Shown here one piece after another: positions 33,135 to 41,684 of a DNA stretch of 44,932 nucleotides (its first letter is position 1; each line of letters starts with the position of its first letter). This DNA comes from Sulfuricaulis sp. (GTDB lineage: Bacteria; Pseudomonadota; Gammaproteobacteria; Acidiferrobacterales; Sulfurifustaceae): assembly GCA_030650525.1 (NCBI GenBank), contig JAUSDQ010000345.1, forward strand, positions 1 through 44,932. Reading direction: 5' to 3'. The translations under genes and the position numbers were made by a program. The notes below the pieces were generated by a model. That model did no database searches. It worked only from the letters and a program-made list of their open reading frames with translations, and had not been told where the DNA came from.

Positions 33135-34208
33135 ATGCGGGAGAACGCCAAACACCTCTTTCTTAGAATCAGCAAGTGGCTGGGTTTGTTTCACCTGGCG
33201 CGGCTGTTCACCGGGAAGGCGTTGCGCATCCTCTGCTACCACGGTTTTGCCTTTCGCGATGAGGCGGATTTCCGGCCGATGTTGTTCATGACGCCGACCA
33301 CTTTCGACAAGCGGCTGCGATTTCTCGCACGGCACAAGTTTCCAGTTCTGCGGCTGGAGGATGCCCTGGAGCGCTTGAAGAAAAATAATCTTCCACGCGG
33401 CGCGACCGTGATCACCATCGATGACGGTTTCTACGGTGTCTACAGCGAGGCTTGCCCACGCTTGCAGGCTTTTGGACTTCCCGCCACAACCTATGTCACC
33501 ACGTATTACGTCCAGAAGCAGGCGCCGATATTCCGGCTGGCCGTACAATATTTATTCTGGCGTACCGCGCTGCCGTCAATAAGATTTCACGGCCAGACCT
33601 GGGTAAGGGATCAGGAAGTGAATTTATCGAATTCCGTGGAAAATAAACGCGCCACCTGGGAGGTGATCGATCATGGTGAAAAGCACTGTAGCGAAGATCA
33701 GTGCCAGCAGATAGCCCAGGAACTTGCCGGAATTCTGCAAGTGGACTACGGCTGGATCAAGACCAGCCGCAGCCTGTCGTTGATGAACAGCGTGGAGTTG
33801 GGCGAGCTCGCGGCACGCGGCGTGGATGTGCAGTTACACACGCATCGCCATAGTCTGGCTGTCGACGATGAACAGAAGGTGCGCGATGAAATACTCACCA
33901 ATAGGTCGGTTCTGGAAAAAATAATCGGTAAGCCTCTGCGGCATCTGTGCTACCCGAGCGGTATTTGGACGCGGGAGCAATGGCCGTGGCTAGAAAAACT
34001 GGATATCGACAGCGCGACCACCTGTCTTCCAGGGCTGAATTATCCGCATACCCCACCGCTGGGATTGCGGCGATTCCTGGATGCGGAGAATATTCATTCG
34101 ATTGTCTTCGAGGCCGAACAGTTTGGCTACCTGGAGGTGCTGCGCAGGCTGCGTCATTGGATCGGGAGCGTGTCCGGTCGATTACCTGCCCCTGACCGGA
34201 GCCGGTGA
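33135..34208 (+). CDS. Polysaccharide deacetylase family protein (CE4)
   Basis: CE4-like protein of 357 residues. The first motif is TIDDGFYGVY, the His motif QLHTHRHSL, and the later strand LCYPSGIWTREQW. A roughly 90-residue insertion between the first and second motifs makes it longer than NodB proteins. No signal peptide. It may deacetylate lipid-linked oligosaccharide. AGGAT upstream of ATG 33135 supports the start. It is the third CE4 gene in the window. Confidence 0.82.
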   Translation: MRENAKHLFLRISKWLGLFHLARLFTGKALRILCYHGFAFRDEADFRPMLFMTPTTFDKRLRFLARHKFPVLRLEDALERLKKNNLPRGATVITIDDGFYGVYSEACPRLQAFGLPATTYVTTYYVQKQAPIFRLAVQYLFWRTALPSIRFHGQTWVRDQEVNLSNSVENKRATWEVIDHGEKHCSEDQCQQIAQELAGILQVDYGWIKTSRSLSLMNSVELGELAARGVDVQLHTHRHSLAVDDEQKVRDEILTNRSVLEKIIGKPLRHLCYPSGIWTREQWPWLEKLDIDSATTCLPGLNYPHTPPLGLRRFLDAENIHSIVFEAEQFGYLEVLRRLRHWIGSVSGRLPAPDRSR

Positions 34209-34581
34209 TCGGCGGTGGTGTCTGGCCCCTTGGGCGCGAGCGTATGGGCCTGAAGCAGACTCTCCACGCTGCGGTAACAGCTATCTCCGGGGAATGCGCT
34301 TAAAATCCCGGCAAGTCTGGGTTAATATTCGCCTCTTGGGTGACTTGTAAGATGATGTGGGCCATTATAAGCAGGTAAATAACACTGAACGGCCGGTATA
34401 GGGGAGTTCATTGTTCAAGGGCCCTGGTTTGTTCCATGTTGACGATGGGCAAGTAAAGTTGGAAAGCCGGGTACACGCGTAGTTTCTGGTCTTAAGGGAT
34501 TATTTGCCGCCGTCTCCGCCGATTTCATGCACCGCGTGAAGTGTGGCCAGCTTGGACCGTAAAACAATAACGAGGTAATCC
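34209..34581. other. Intergenic region before the C-methyltransferase gene
   Basis: About 370 bases with no gene, no strong hairpin with U-tract and no clear promoter (TTATAA near 34365 lacks a well-spaced -35). A GAGGT ribosome-binding site lies just before the GTG at 34582. Confidence 0.4.
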
Positions 34582-35859
34582 GTGAATCAAAAAACACTGT
34601 CTATTGGGCCGGGGGTTGTCGCGGGTCAAAAACGTTGCCCGTGCCGTTTCTGCAGCGCCCCCTTGTCCCGGACCTTCGTTGACCTGGGCATGTCGCCCTT
34701 GTGCCAGACGCACATCGAAACGCATCAGCTGAATCACATGGAACCGTTCTATCCGCTGCATGCGTACGTGTGCGAGAAATGTTTTCTGGTACAGCTCGAG
34801 GAATTTGTGGCGCCCGGGGATATTTTCAGCGAGTACGCCTATTTCTCCTCTTATTCCGATAGCTGGGTACAGCACGCCAAACGTTACGCCGATATGATGA
34901 TCGAGCGTTTCCACATCGGCCCCAAGAGCCTGGTGATGGAGATCGCCAGCAATGACGGGTACCTGCTGCAGCATTTCGTGAAGCAACAGGTGCCGGTGTT
35001 GGGTATCGAGCCCGCCGCGAACGTCGCCCAGGCCGCGTTGGCCAAGAACGTCCGTTCGGTCGTGCGGTTTTTTGGAACGCAAAGCGCCGGCGAAATATCG
35101 GCCGAGTACGGTCAGGCCGATGTGTTGCTGGGCAACAACGTGCTGGCCCACGTGCCCGACCTTAACGACTTTGTCGCCGGCATGAAGCTGGCGCTTAAAC
35201 CCAAGGGCGTGATCACGATGGAATTCCCCCACCTGCTGCGGCTGGTGGAGTCGAATCAATTCGACACGATCTATCACGAGCATTTCTCGTATTTCTCGTT
35301 TATCACTGTGGAGCAGGTCTTCGCCGCGCATGGCCTGACGCTGTTCGACGTGGACGAATTACCCACCCACGGCGGTTCTTTAAGGATATACGGTCGACAT
35401 AAGGAAGACAGCGACAAGCCGGTGACCTCGCGCGTGACCGAGCTGCGCGCGCGCGAGCAAGTGGCCGGTGTCAACCGTCTCGATTACTACTCATCGTTCT
35501 CGGAGAAGGTCAAGGAAACCAAGCGCAAGGTTCTGGACTTCCTCATCCACGCCAAACGCGAAGGCAAGACCGTCGTTGGCTACGGTGCGCCCGGCAAGGG
35601 CAATACGCTCTTGAATTACTGCGGCATCCGTACCGACTTTATCGATTACACCGTCGATCGCAATCCTTATAAGCAGGGCAAGTACACGCCCGGCACGCAC
35701 ATTCCCATTCTTCATCCCGACAGGATCCGGGAGACGCGGCCGGATTATCTGTTCCTGCTGCCGTGGAACCTCAAGGATGAGATCATGCAGCAGATGTCGT
35801 TCATCCGTGAGTGGGGCGGCCGGTTTGTGGTTCCAATTCCTGAGATACGCGTGTATTGA
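34582..35859 (+). CDS. SAM-dependent C-methyltransferase (NDP-sugar type)
   Basis: Three-domain methyltransferase of 425 residues, like the sugar C-methyltransferases (Methyltransf_13 / SAM / Methyltransf_14 architecture). The zinc-binding N-terminus has C21-x2-C24 and C64-x2-C67, with LGMSPLCQTHI. The SAM site is VMEIASNDGYLLQHF. YHEHFSYFS is the catalytic-region signature and VGYGAPGKGNTLLNYCGI belongs to the C-terminal domain. It would methylate a keto-sugar nucleotide on carbon, giving a branched or deoxy sugar. GTG 34582 follows a GAGGT site. It opens the sugar-modification run toward 44.6 kb. Confidence 0.88.
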   Translation: MNQKTLSIGPGVVAGQKRCPCRFCSAPLSRTFVDLGMSPLCQTHIETHQLNHMEPFYPLHAYVCEKCFLVQLEEFVAPGDIFSEYAYFSSYSDSWVQHAKRYADMMIERFHIGPKSLVMEIASNDGYLLQHFVKQQVPVLGIEPAANVAQAALAKNVRSVVRFFGTQSAGEISAEYGQADVLLGNNVLAHVPDLNDFVAGMKLALKPKGVITMEFPHLLRLVESNQFDTIYHEHFSYFSFITVEQVFAAHGLTLFDVDELPTHGGSLRIYGRHKEDSDKPVTSRVTELRAREQVAGVNRLDYYSSFSEKVKETKRKVLDFLIHAKREGKTVVGYGAPGKGNTLLNYCGIRTDFIDYTVDRNPYKQGKYTPGTHIPILHPDRIRETRPDYLFLLPWNLKDEIMQQMSFIREWGGRFVVPIPEIRVY

Positions 35860-35901
35860 TGCTTGACAACGGTATGCGCCACATATCATTGGGGGCATGC
35901 A

Positions 35902-36603
35902 ATGAGAAGCCAAGAAGATTGGAATAAGTGGTACGCGCAGCCGAATCCGTGGGGCACGGAAGGGTCGGACAAGGATTGGGTTCGTACCGAAATACTGCTG
36001 GACCGTTTGGGGCAAGCCTACTTTGACTATACGCTGGATATCGGTTGCGGCGAGGGGGCCATGACGAATGTGGTGTCGGCGCTGTCGCGGCGGACCATGG
36101 CCTTCGACATCTCGTCGCTCGCTATCGAGCGTGCCCGATCGCGATTCCCGGGAATCGATTTCTCGCAGGGGGAGCTTCTGGAGGTGATTACACGCCCCGA
36201 CATTCGCGCGATACCTTTCAGTCTGATCTTGGTTTCGGAGGTCTTGTACTATTTGCAAACGGATGAAGAGCGCCGTGCTGCCATTGCCGGGATCGCCCAG
36301 CTGGGCGCGCCTGCCTGCATCTACTACTTTTCGGTGATCGTGACCGGGGCGTCCAAGTATCGTCGATACTTCACGCACGATGAGTTTATGGGTCTCTTGT
36401 CCGTGCACTTCAACGTTATCGATGGGTTCGCGTCTGTCGCGGAGGTTCCGACCGCACTCGACCTCTTCTTGCGGCTCGTTCCATCGCGCAGGACGAGGCG
36501 GCGATTTCTCAGGGCGTGGACCACGAGCCGGGAAACCGCGGGTTCCCGCCACATGGGTTATTTGGCGGTGAAACGCTGCACTGATTCGCTTCCGAACCAC
36601 TGA
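35902..36603 (+). CDS. SAM-dependent methyltransferase, NodS-like
   Basis: Small class I methyltransferase of 233 residues. ATG 35902 follows a GGGGG site by six bases; an upstream GTG/ATG extension is not conserved-looking. WNKWYAQPNPWGTEGSDKDW is the N-terminal signature of NodS-like enzymes, and the SAM site is TLDIGCGEGAMTNV, then LILVSEVLYYL. N-methylation or O-methylation of a deacetylated amino sugar would fit the many deacetylases nearby, but the acceptor is not known. The gene starts 42 bases after the previous stop. Confidence 0.8.
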   Translation: MRSQEDWNKWYAQPNPWGTEGSDKDWVRTEILLDRLGQAYFDYTLDIGCGEGAMTNVVSALSRRTMAFDISSLAIERARSRFPGIDFSQGELLEVITRPDIRAIPFSLILVSEVLYYLQTDEERRAAIAGIAQLGAPACIYYFSVIVTGASKYRRYFTHDEFMGLLSVHFNVIDGFASVAEVPTALDLFLRLVPSRRTRRRFLRAWTTSRETAGSRHMGYLAVKRCTDSLPNH

Positions 36604-36849
36604 CGAGCATGCCGCCGTGGGTATTTCGGTCATCGCCCTGTCAGATGAAAGATATCCGGTATGGGATGACGCGGCGGTAGGTCTGGTAAACGGCGTGAAA
36701 TACATGCATCATCCGCTTGAGTTTGTGTTCCCCGTCACAGAAGAATCGTAAACACACCTCTAAACTTAGTAGTTTCCAGGTTAAATGGCGTGAATTCTCG
36801 GCAGTGATATTTCCATTTCCCGCCTATACATTATAACTTCAATGTCTTT

Positions 36850-38349
36850 ATGACCCGATCCGTCCAATCGAAGATGGCGCGCGGCGCCGTATGGATGATG
36901 CTGTTCAAGCTGGTCGAGCGATCGCTGGGTTTGGTCAGCACGCTCATCCTGGTGCGTCTGTTGGCGCCGGCCGACTTCGGGATCATGGCCATGGCGTTCT
37001 CGTTTATTCTGGTGGCTGAGCTGCTTACTGCGTTCGGTTTCGACATTGCCTTGATCCAGCGCCAGGACGCCACCGAGGAGCACTATCACTCGGCGTGGAC
37101 GTGCAACGTATTGCTGGGGCTGACCATCACCGTGCTGATGTTGGTCACGGCGTGGCCTATCTCGCTTTTCTACAGTCAGCCGGACGTGTTCTGGGTAGTG
37201 TGTGCCCTCGCGGTCGGGCCGCTGATTGGCGGCGCCGAGAACATCGGGGTGGTGGCCTTTCGCAAGGATCTCGACTTCCGCAAGGAATTCGCGTTTCAGC
37301 TCAGCCGCAAGGTCGTTGGCTTCGTGGTCGCGGTGCCGCTGGCGTTCTGGCTGCACAGCTATTGGGCGCTGGTGGGGGGAACGCTGGCCTTCAAGCTCGC
37401 CGGCACGGTGAACAGTTATTGGGCCCATCCTTTTCGTCCGCACTTTTCGCTCAGCAAGGCGCGGGCGCTCATCGGCTTTTCAAAATGGCTGTTGTTGAAC
37501 AATGTTGTGGGTTTTCTGAAAGAGCGCTCATCCGACTTCTTCATCGGCCGCTTGCACGGCCCCGCGGCATTGGGTTTGTACAACGTGAGTTACGAGTTCG
37601 CGAATCTGCCGAGCACCGAGATGTCCGCCCCGATCAACCGCGCGCTGCTCCCGGGTTTCGCACGATTGACATCGGACCCGGTCGCGCTCGCCGGCGCCTA
37701 TCTCAATGCGATGCGCATGCTGGCCCTGTTCGCCATCCCGGCGGCCGCGGGTGTTTTCGCGGTGGCGGACTATTTCGTGCCGGTGGTCCTCGGCACGAAG
37801 TGGCTGGAGTCGACGCCGTTGCTCAAGTTGCTGACGATAAACGGGGCGCTGCTTTTCTTCCACTCATCCATATGCGCTGTCTTGATTGGAACCGGTCACC
37901 CCGATCGCGCGGTGAAGACGAACAGCATTTATGTTGTCATCATGCTCACGGGACTGATCCTGCTGGCGGGTGCCGGGACCATGGGCGTGGCGTACGCTGT
38001 GCTGACGGCCTCTGTTCTGAGCACGCCGATCTACCTGCATCAGGTGCGCCGTTGTATCGGCGTCAGCGCGGGATCGTTCCTGGGCGCGGCGTTGCGGCCG
38101 ATGATTGCGTCGCTTATTATGATCCTTGCGGTCCATGCATTTTTGCCGGGCTACTCGGGCACGCAATCCACGCTGGAGGCGGCATTGTGGCTGGGTGGCG
38201 GGGTGGCGGTCGGGGTAACGGCCTATATCGCCGCCATCCTAATAATGTGGGTTTCAGTTGCACGACCCGATGGGGCCGAGCGAATGCTGTTCGATAAAAT
38301 CCGCGGACGGATCAGAGATCGTTGGTTATCGGGTTCGTCAGGCGCCTGA
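36850..38349 (+). CDS. Wzx-like polysaccharide flippase (MOP superfamily)
   Basis: Polytopic membrane protein of 499 residues with about 12-14 hydrophobic segments. The N-terminus KMARGAVWMMLFKLVERSLG and LVRLLAPADFGIMAMA are typical of the WzxC/RfbX branch of the MOP exporter superfamily. It should flip lipid-linked repeat units from the cytoplasmic to the periplasmic face of the inner membrane. It is the only flippase in the window, and together with the ligase-like protein at 18312 makes a Wzx/Wzy-type export route. TTATAA-type sequences just upstream (36832 region) could be a promoter. Confidence 0.88.
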   Translation: MTRSVQSKMARGAVWMMLFKLVERSLGLVSTLILVRLLAPADFGIMAMAFSFILVAELLTAFGFDIALIQRQDATEEHYHSAWTCNVLLGLTITVLMLVTAWPISLFYSQPDVFWVVCALAVGPLIGGAENIGVVAFRKDLDFRKEFAFQLSRKVVGFVVAVPLAFWLHSYWALVGGTLAFKLAGTVNSYWAHPFRPHFSLSKARALIGFSKWLLLNNVVGFLKERSSDFFIGRLHGPAALGLYNVSYEFANLPSTEMSAPINRALLPGFARLTSDPVALAGAYLNAMRMLALFAIPAAAGVFAVADYFVPVVLGTKWLESTPLLKLLTINGALLFFHSSICAVLIGTGHPDRAVKTNSIYVVIMLTGLILLAGAGTMGVAYAVLTASVLSTPIYLHQVRRCIGVSAGSFLGAALRPMIASLIMILAVHAFLPGYSGTQSTLEAALWLGGGVAVGVTAYIAAILIMWVSVARPDGAERMLFDKIRGRIRDRWLSGSSGA

Positions 38350-38360
38350 CAATATTAAAT

Positions 38361-38449
38361 AGACAGGATTATTCAGGATTTACAGGATTAAGGATTTTAG
38401 AGGCAAGATATCCTGTTAATCTTTTTTTAATCCTGTAAATCCTGTCTGA
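38361..38449. repeat. Inverted repeat of ACAGGATT units
   Basis: CAGGATTTACAGGATTAA at 38374-38391 is repeated exactly on the opposite strand at 38427-38444, inside a larger palindromic block that starts AGACAGG and ends CCTGTCTGA. It lies 12 bases after the flippase stop and has a run of seven T. It may be a small dispersed element and may also end transcription. Confidence 0.65.
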
Positions 38450-38497
38450 TTTATTCTTTGCTGTTATGGGTTCTTAGTTACCGTTGGGGTAAATGTT

Positions 38498-39547
38498 ATG
38501 GAGCAAGCAGCTTTAGAAATTCCAGAGCGACTCGGTTTGCACGCCGGCGATTGGGTGATCGTTCGATCCAAGGAAGAAATCTTGGCGACTCTGGACGAAC
38601 GGGCGCGTTTGAAAAATCTACCCTTTCAGCCGGAGATGCTTGCTTTCTGCGGCCGCCGCATGCGGGTTTCCAAGGTGGCGCATAAGACTTGCGACACGGT
38701 TAACAAGACCGGCGGGCGGCGCATGCACAACGCGGTCCATCTCGACGGCGGGCGATGCGACGGTGCCTTGCACGGTGGCTGTCAGGCGGATTGTGTTTTT
38801 TTCTGGAAGGAGGCGTGGCTGAAGCGTCCGGATCAAGGCGCGTCGGAACAGGTGGCGGGGTTGCCAGGCGGCTGCACCGAGGCAAGGGTGCTGAGTGCGG
38901 CACGCCAGCCTGGCGATGAAACCAGCGTGGATCCTGCGTGGGTGTGTCAAACGACGGCGCTGTTCGACGCCACGGAACCTTTGCCGTGGTGGCATCCCTG
39001 GCAGTACGTGCGGGATGCCACGACCGGGAACCACACGGTCTGGCATATGATCAAAGTGCTGACCGCGGCGGGTTACCGCAATCTTGCCGGACTCGGCTTT
39101 GGGTACCGGTTATTGGTCGGCCTTTATAATAAGTTCCAGATGCTGACCGGAGGCAAGCCCTTTCCGGAGGGAACCGGGCTTATTTCCGCTGGCCAGCAGA
39201 CACCGACCGAAATACTCGATCTGCGCCCCGGTGAGTGGGTCGAGGTCAAATCAGGCGCTGAAATTTATGCCACCCTGACCAAAAAAGGATTCAACCGCGG
39301 CATGCGTTACGATATGGAGATGCTGAAGTACAGCGGCAATCGTTACCGGGTGCAGATGCGGGTTGACCGGCTGATCAACGAACAGACCGGGAAGATGATG
39401 CAAATGAAGAATCCTTGCATCCAGTTGGAAAACGTCTTCTGCCGGGCCGAATGCACGCCCATGCGCCTCGGTTGCCCGCGCGCCTCGAACACCTACTGGC
39501 GCGAGATCTGGCTCAAGCGGGTCGATGGGCCGGATCGGCCGAGGTAA
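38498..39547 (+). CDS. Uncharacterised protein with two Cys-cluster repeats
   Basis: Cytoplasmic-looking protein of 349 residues, family not recognised. It contains two related segments, about residues 17-110 and 245-341. Both begin GDWV/GEWV-x-V-x-S-x2-E-I and then ATL, continue with a P/D-x-E-M-L and G-x-R-x-R-V part, and end W-K/R-E-x-W-L-K-R. Before this end the first has C87, C95, C99 (with His92) and the second C307, C315, C319, C326, so metal or cofactor binding is possible. Between them lies a Trp-rich part (PLPWWHPWQYVRDATTGN). It sits between the flippase and a GT2 gene. No function is assigned. Confidence 0.75.
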   Translation: MEQAALEIPERLGLHAGDWVIVRSKEEILATLDERARLKNLPFQPEMLAFCGRRMRVSKVAHKTCDTVNKTGGRRMHNAVHLDGGRCDGALHGGCQADCVFFWKEAWLKRPDQGASEQVAGLPGGCTEARVLSAARQPGDETSVDPAWVCQTTALFDATEPLPWWHPWQYVRDATTGNHTVWHMIKVLTAAGYRNLAGLGFGYRLLVGLYNKFQMLTGGKPFPEGTGLISAGQQTPTEILDLRPGEWVEVKSGAEIYATLTKKGFNRGMRYDMEMLKYSGNRYRVQMRVDRLINEQTGKMMQMKNPCIQLENVFCRAECTPMRLGCPRASNTYWREIWLKRVDGPDRPR

Positions 39548-39600
39548 CTTGCATTGCGCTGCTTTTGGCGATTCATAAACAGGTAATCATTGAATTCATC

Positions 39601-40491
39601 ATGGCCACCCCTGCTACGGTCAGTATCGGAATGCCGGTGTACAACGGCGCGGCACATCTGCGCGCGGGAATCGAATCGCTGTTGGGTCAATCGTACTCCG
39701 ACATCGAGCTGATCATTTCCGACAACGCCTCGACTGACGCCACCCAGGACATCTGCCGCGACTATGCCAGGCGCGACACGCGCGTGCGTTATTATCGCAA
39801 CGACGTCAACATCGGTGCTTCCGGTAACTATAATGCGGTTTTTCACCACGCGCGCGGCGCATACTTTAAATGGGCGTCGTCCAACGACATCTGTGGGTGC
39901 GAGTTCATCGAAAAATGCGTCGCGGTGTTCGAGCGGCACCCGGATGTGGCGCTGGTATATCCCCGGACCCGGCTGATGTATGGCGATGAGAAGCCGCCGG
40001 AAGACTATGTCGACGCGGTCAGCCTGCCGCAGGAAAGCGCCTGTGTCCGCTTTAACGAGTTTCTGGACCGGGTTCGGCTCAACAACGTCATGAATGGCGT
40101 GGTCAGGACGGCGGTGCTCGGACGAACGCCATTGATCAAGATCTTTTTTTCTTCGGACATCTGTCTCATGGCGGAGGTGGCGCTGTACGGAAAGTTCGTC
40201 GAGCTGCCGGAGTTTCTGTTTTATCGCCGGATGGACCCGGAGTCGGCGACCGCCAAAAAAAGCGAACAGGAAGTCCTGCGCCATTACGACCCGACGTTGC
40301 GGCGGCGCATGCTGTTTCAGACCTGGAAGCTGAATCATGCCTACCTGGCCAGTGTCTGGCGCGCGCCCCTGCCATTGACCGAGAAGCTGTGTCTGTATCG
40401 GCATCTGGCAAAACGTATCGTCTGGGATCGGGAGAAATTAGCGCGCGAGCTGTGGTACGCGACCAGCGCCCTGTTCCAAAGCAGGGCCTGA
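39601..40491 (+). CDS. Glycosyltransferase family 2
   Basis: GT-A transferase of 296 residues. The N-terminal VSIGMPVYNGAAHLRAGIES, the ISDNASTDATQDIC nucleotide-binding loop and the metal-site region FKWASSNDICG are present; the usual DxD reads SND here, a variation seen in this branch. It transfers a sugar to the repeat unit in the cytoplasm. ATG 39601 is chosen by homology with typical GT2 starts; no strong ribosome-binding site is visible. It follows the uncharacterised Cys-cluster gene by 53 bases. Confidence 0.87.
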   Translation: MATPATVSIGMPVYNGAAHLRAGIESLLGQSYSDIELIISDNASTDATQDICRDYARRDTRVRYYRNDVNIGASGNYNAVFHHARGAYFKWASSNDICGCEFIEKCVAVFERHPDVALVYPRTRLMYGDEKPPEDYVDAVSLPQESACVRFNEFLDRVRLNNVMNGVVRTAVLGRTPLIKIFFSSDICLMAEVALYGKFVELPEFLFYRRMDPESATAKKSEQEVLRHYDPTLRRRMLFQTWKLNHAYLASVWRAPLPLTEKLCLYRHLAKRIVWDREKLARELWYATSALFQSRA

Positions 40492-40542
40492 TACCGCACC
40501 CTGAAGTGGGCGGTGTGGGATATGCTATGGTACGAACAAATC

Positions 40543-40579
40543 GCCAAGGCAACAGTGCCTTGGCCGCGGGGTATTTTTT
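40543..40579 (+). terminator. Hairpin after the GT2 gene, probable terminator
   Basis: GCCAAGGCA (40543-40551) and TGCCTTGGC (40556-40564) form a perfect nine-pair stem with loop ACAG, followed eight bases later by TTTTTT. The gap before the U-tract makes it an imperfect terminator; a second small hairpin CGGGC/GCCCG (40592-40605) follows. Confidence 0.5.
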
Positions 40580-40636
40580 ATGAGAATCGCACGGGCCGAT
40601 GCCCGGTGAAACATTAGTGAAGGGGGTTTACCGAAT

Positions 40637-41668
40637 ATGCGAGTATTTGTAACGGGTGTGGAAGGTTATATCGGCGTATTGCTGGTGCCGATGCTGATTG
40701 AGCGCGGCCATGAGGTGGTCGGCACGGATACCGGCTACTACCGCGATGGCTGGCTCTACAGCGATCGGGGGTTTAAATCGTTTCCGGCATTCATCAATAA
40801 GGATCTGCGTCGCATCACCGAGGATGATCTGAAGGGCTTCGATGCCGTGGTACATCTGGCGGAGTTGTCGAACGATCCGCTCGGCCAGAACAAGCCGGAG
40901 GTCACTTTCAAGATCAACCATCTGGGCTCGGTCGATCTGGCGAAGAAGGCCAAGGCGGTCGGGGTGAAGCGTTTCGTCTACACCTCGTCGTGCAGCGTCT
41001 ACGGCGTCGGCAGCGACGATATCCTGACCGAGCAAAACCCGACCAATCCCCAAACGGCGTATGCGCAATGCAAGGTGCGGGTGGAACGCGACGTGAGCCA
41101 GCTTGCGGACCGGGATTTTTCGCCTACTTTTCTGCGCAATGCCACGGCCTACGGCGCCTCGCCGCGCATGCGGTTCGATATTGTATTGAATAATTTATCG
41201 GGGCTGGCCTGGACGATCAAGAAGATCGCCATGACCAGCGACGGCAGCCCCTGGCGGCCGCTGGTGCACGTGCTCGATATCTGCAAGGCGATTGCCTGCG
41301 CGGTGGATGCGCCGCGGGAAGCGATCCACAACCAGATCTTCAACGTCGGCGATAATCGCGACAACTACCGGGTGCGCGAGATCGCCGAGATTGTCGCGCA
41401 GGAGTTCCCGGGCTGCGAGGTGAGCTTCGGTCCGAGCGGCGGCGACAACCGCAGTTATCGGGTGTCGTTCGACAAGATTTCCAGCCAGCTTCCCGGTTTC
41501 AGCTGCGAACGCAACGCCCAGAGCGGTGCGCGTGAATTGCGCGAAGTGTTCGAGCACATCGACATGCCACGCGAAATCTTCGAGTTCCGTGCGTTTACGC
41601 GGCTGAAACAGTTGCAGTACCTCATCCGCACCCGCCAGATCGACGATGAATTTTTCTGGCGCTATTGA
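40637..41668 (+). CDS. NAD-dependent epimerase/dehydratase
   Basis: Extended short-chain dehydrogenase of 343 residues. The Rossmann motif is TGVEGYIG at the N-terminus, the Ser of the catalytic triad lies in YTSSCSVYG and the Tyr-Lys pair in AYAQCK. The segment VHVLDICKAIACAVDAP and NVGDNRDNYRVREIAE are typical of sugar-nucleotide epimerases. It would epimerise, dehydrate or reduce a nucleotide sugar, perhaps the CDP-sugar made by the cytidylyltransferase at 43127. AAGGGGG before ATG 40637 supports the start. It is followed 16 bases later by the COG4310-type gene. Confidence 0.88.
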   Translation: MRVFVTGVEGYIGVLLVPMLIERGHEVVGTDTGYYRDGWLYSDRGFKSFPAFINKDLRRITEDDLKGFDAVVHLAELSNDPLGQNKPEVTFKINHLGSVDLAKKAKAVGVKRFVYTSSCSVYGVGSDDILTEQNPTNPQTAYAQCKVRVERDVSQLADRDFSPTFLRNATAYGASPRMRFDIVLNNLSGLAWTIKKIAMTSDGSPWRPLVHVLDICKAIACAVDAPREAIHNQIFNVGDNRDNYRVREIAEIVAQEFPGCEVSFGPSGGDNRSYRVSFDKISSQLPGFSCERNAQSGARELREVFEHIDMPREIFEFRAFTRLKQLQYLIRTRQIDDEFFWRY

Positions 41669-41684
41669 GTGAAGTGAAACGTCC

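Noticed and set aside
35491-36705. 404-codon minus-strand open frame
   Set aside because: It covers two methyltransferase genes with intact SAM motifs on the plus strand; no recognisable domain in the antisense product.
37095-38297. 400-codon plus-strand open frame inside the flippase gene
   Set aside because: Another frame of the flippase gene. The product is rich in Arg and Gly without membrane segments, as expected of an out-of-frame reading of GC-rich DNA.
38583-39505. C-x7-C-x3-C spacing found in both halves of the Cys-cluster protein (C87/C95/C99 and C307/C315/C319)
   Set aside because: Aligning by the flanking Leu and the final W-x-E-x-W-L-K-R pairs C87 with C315, so the matching spacing may be coincidence; only the presence of Cys clusters in both repeats is claimed.
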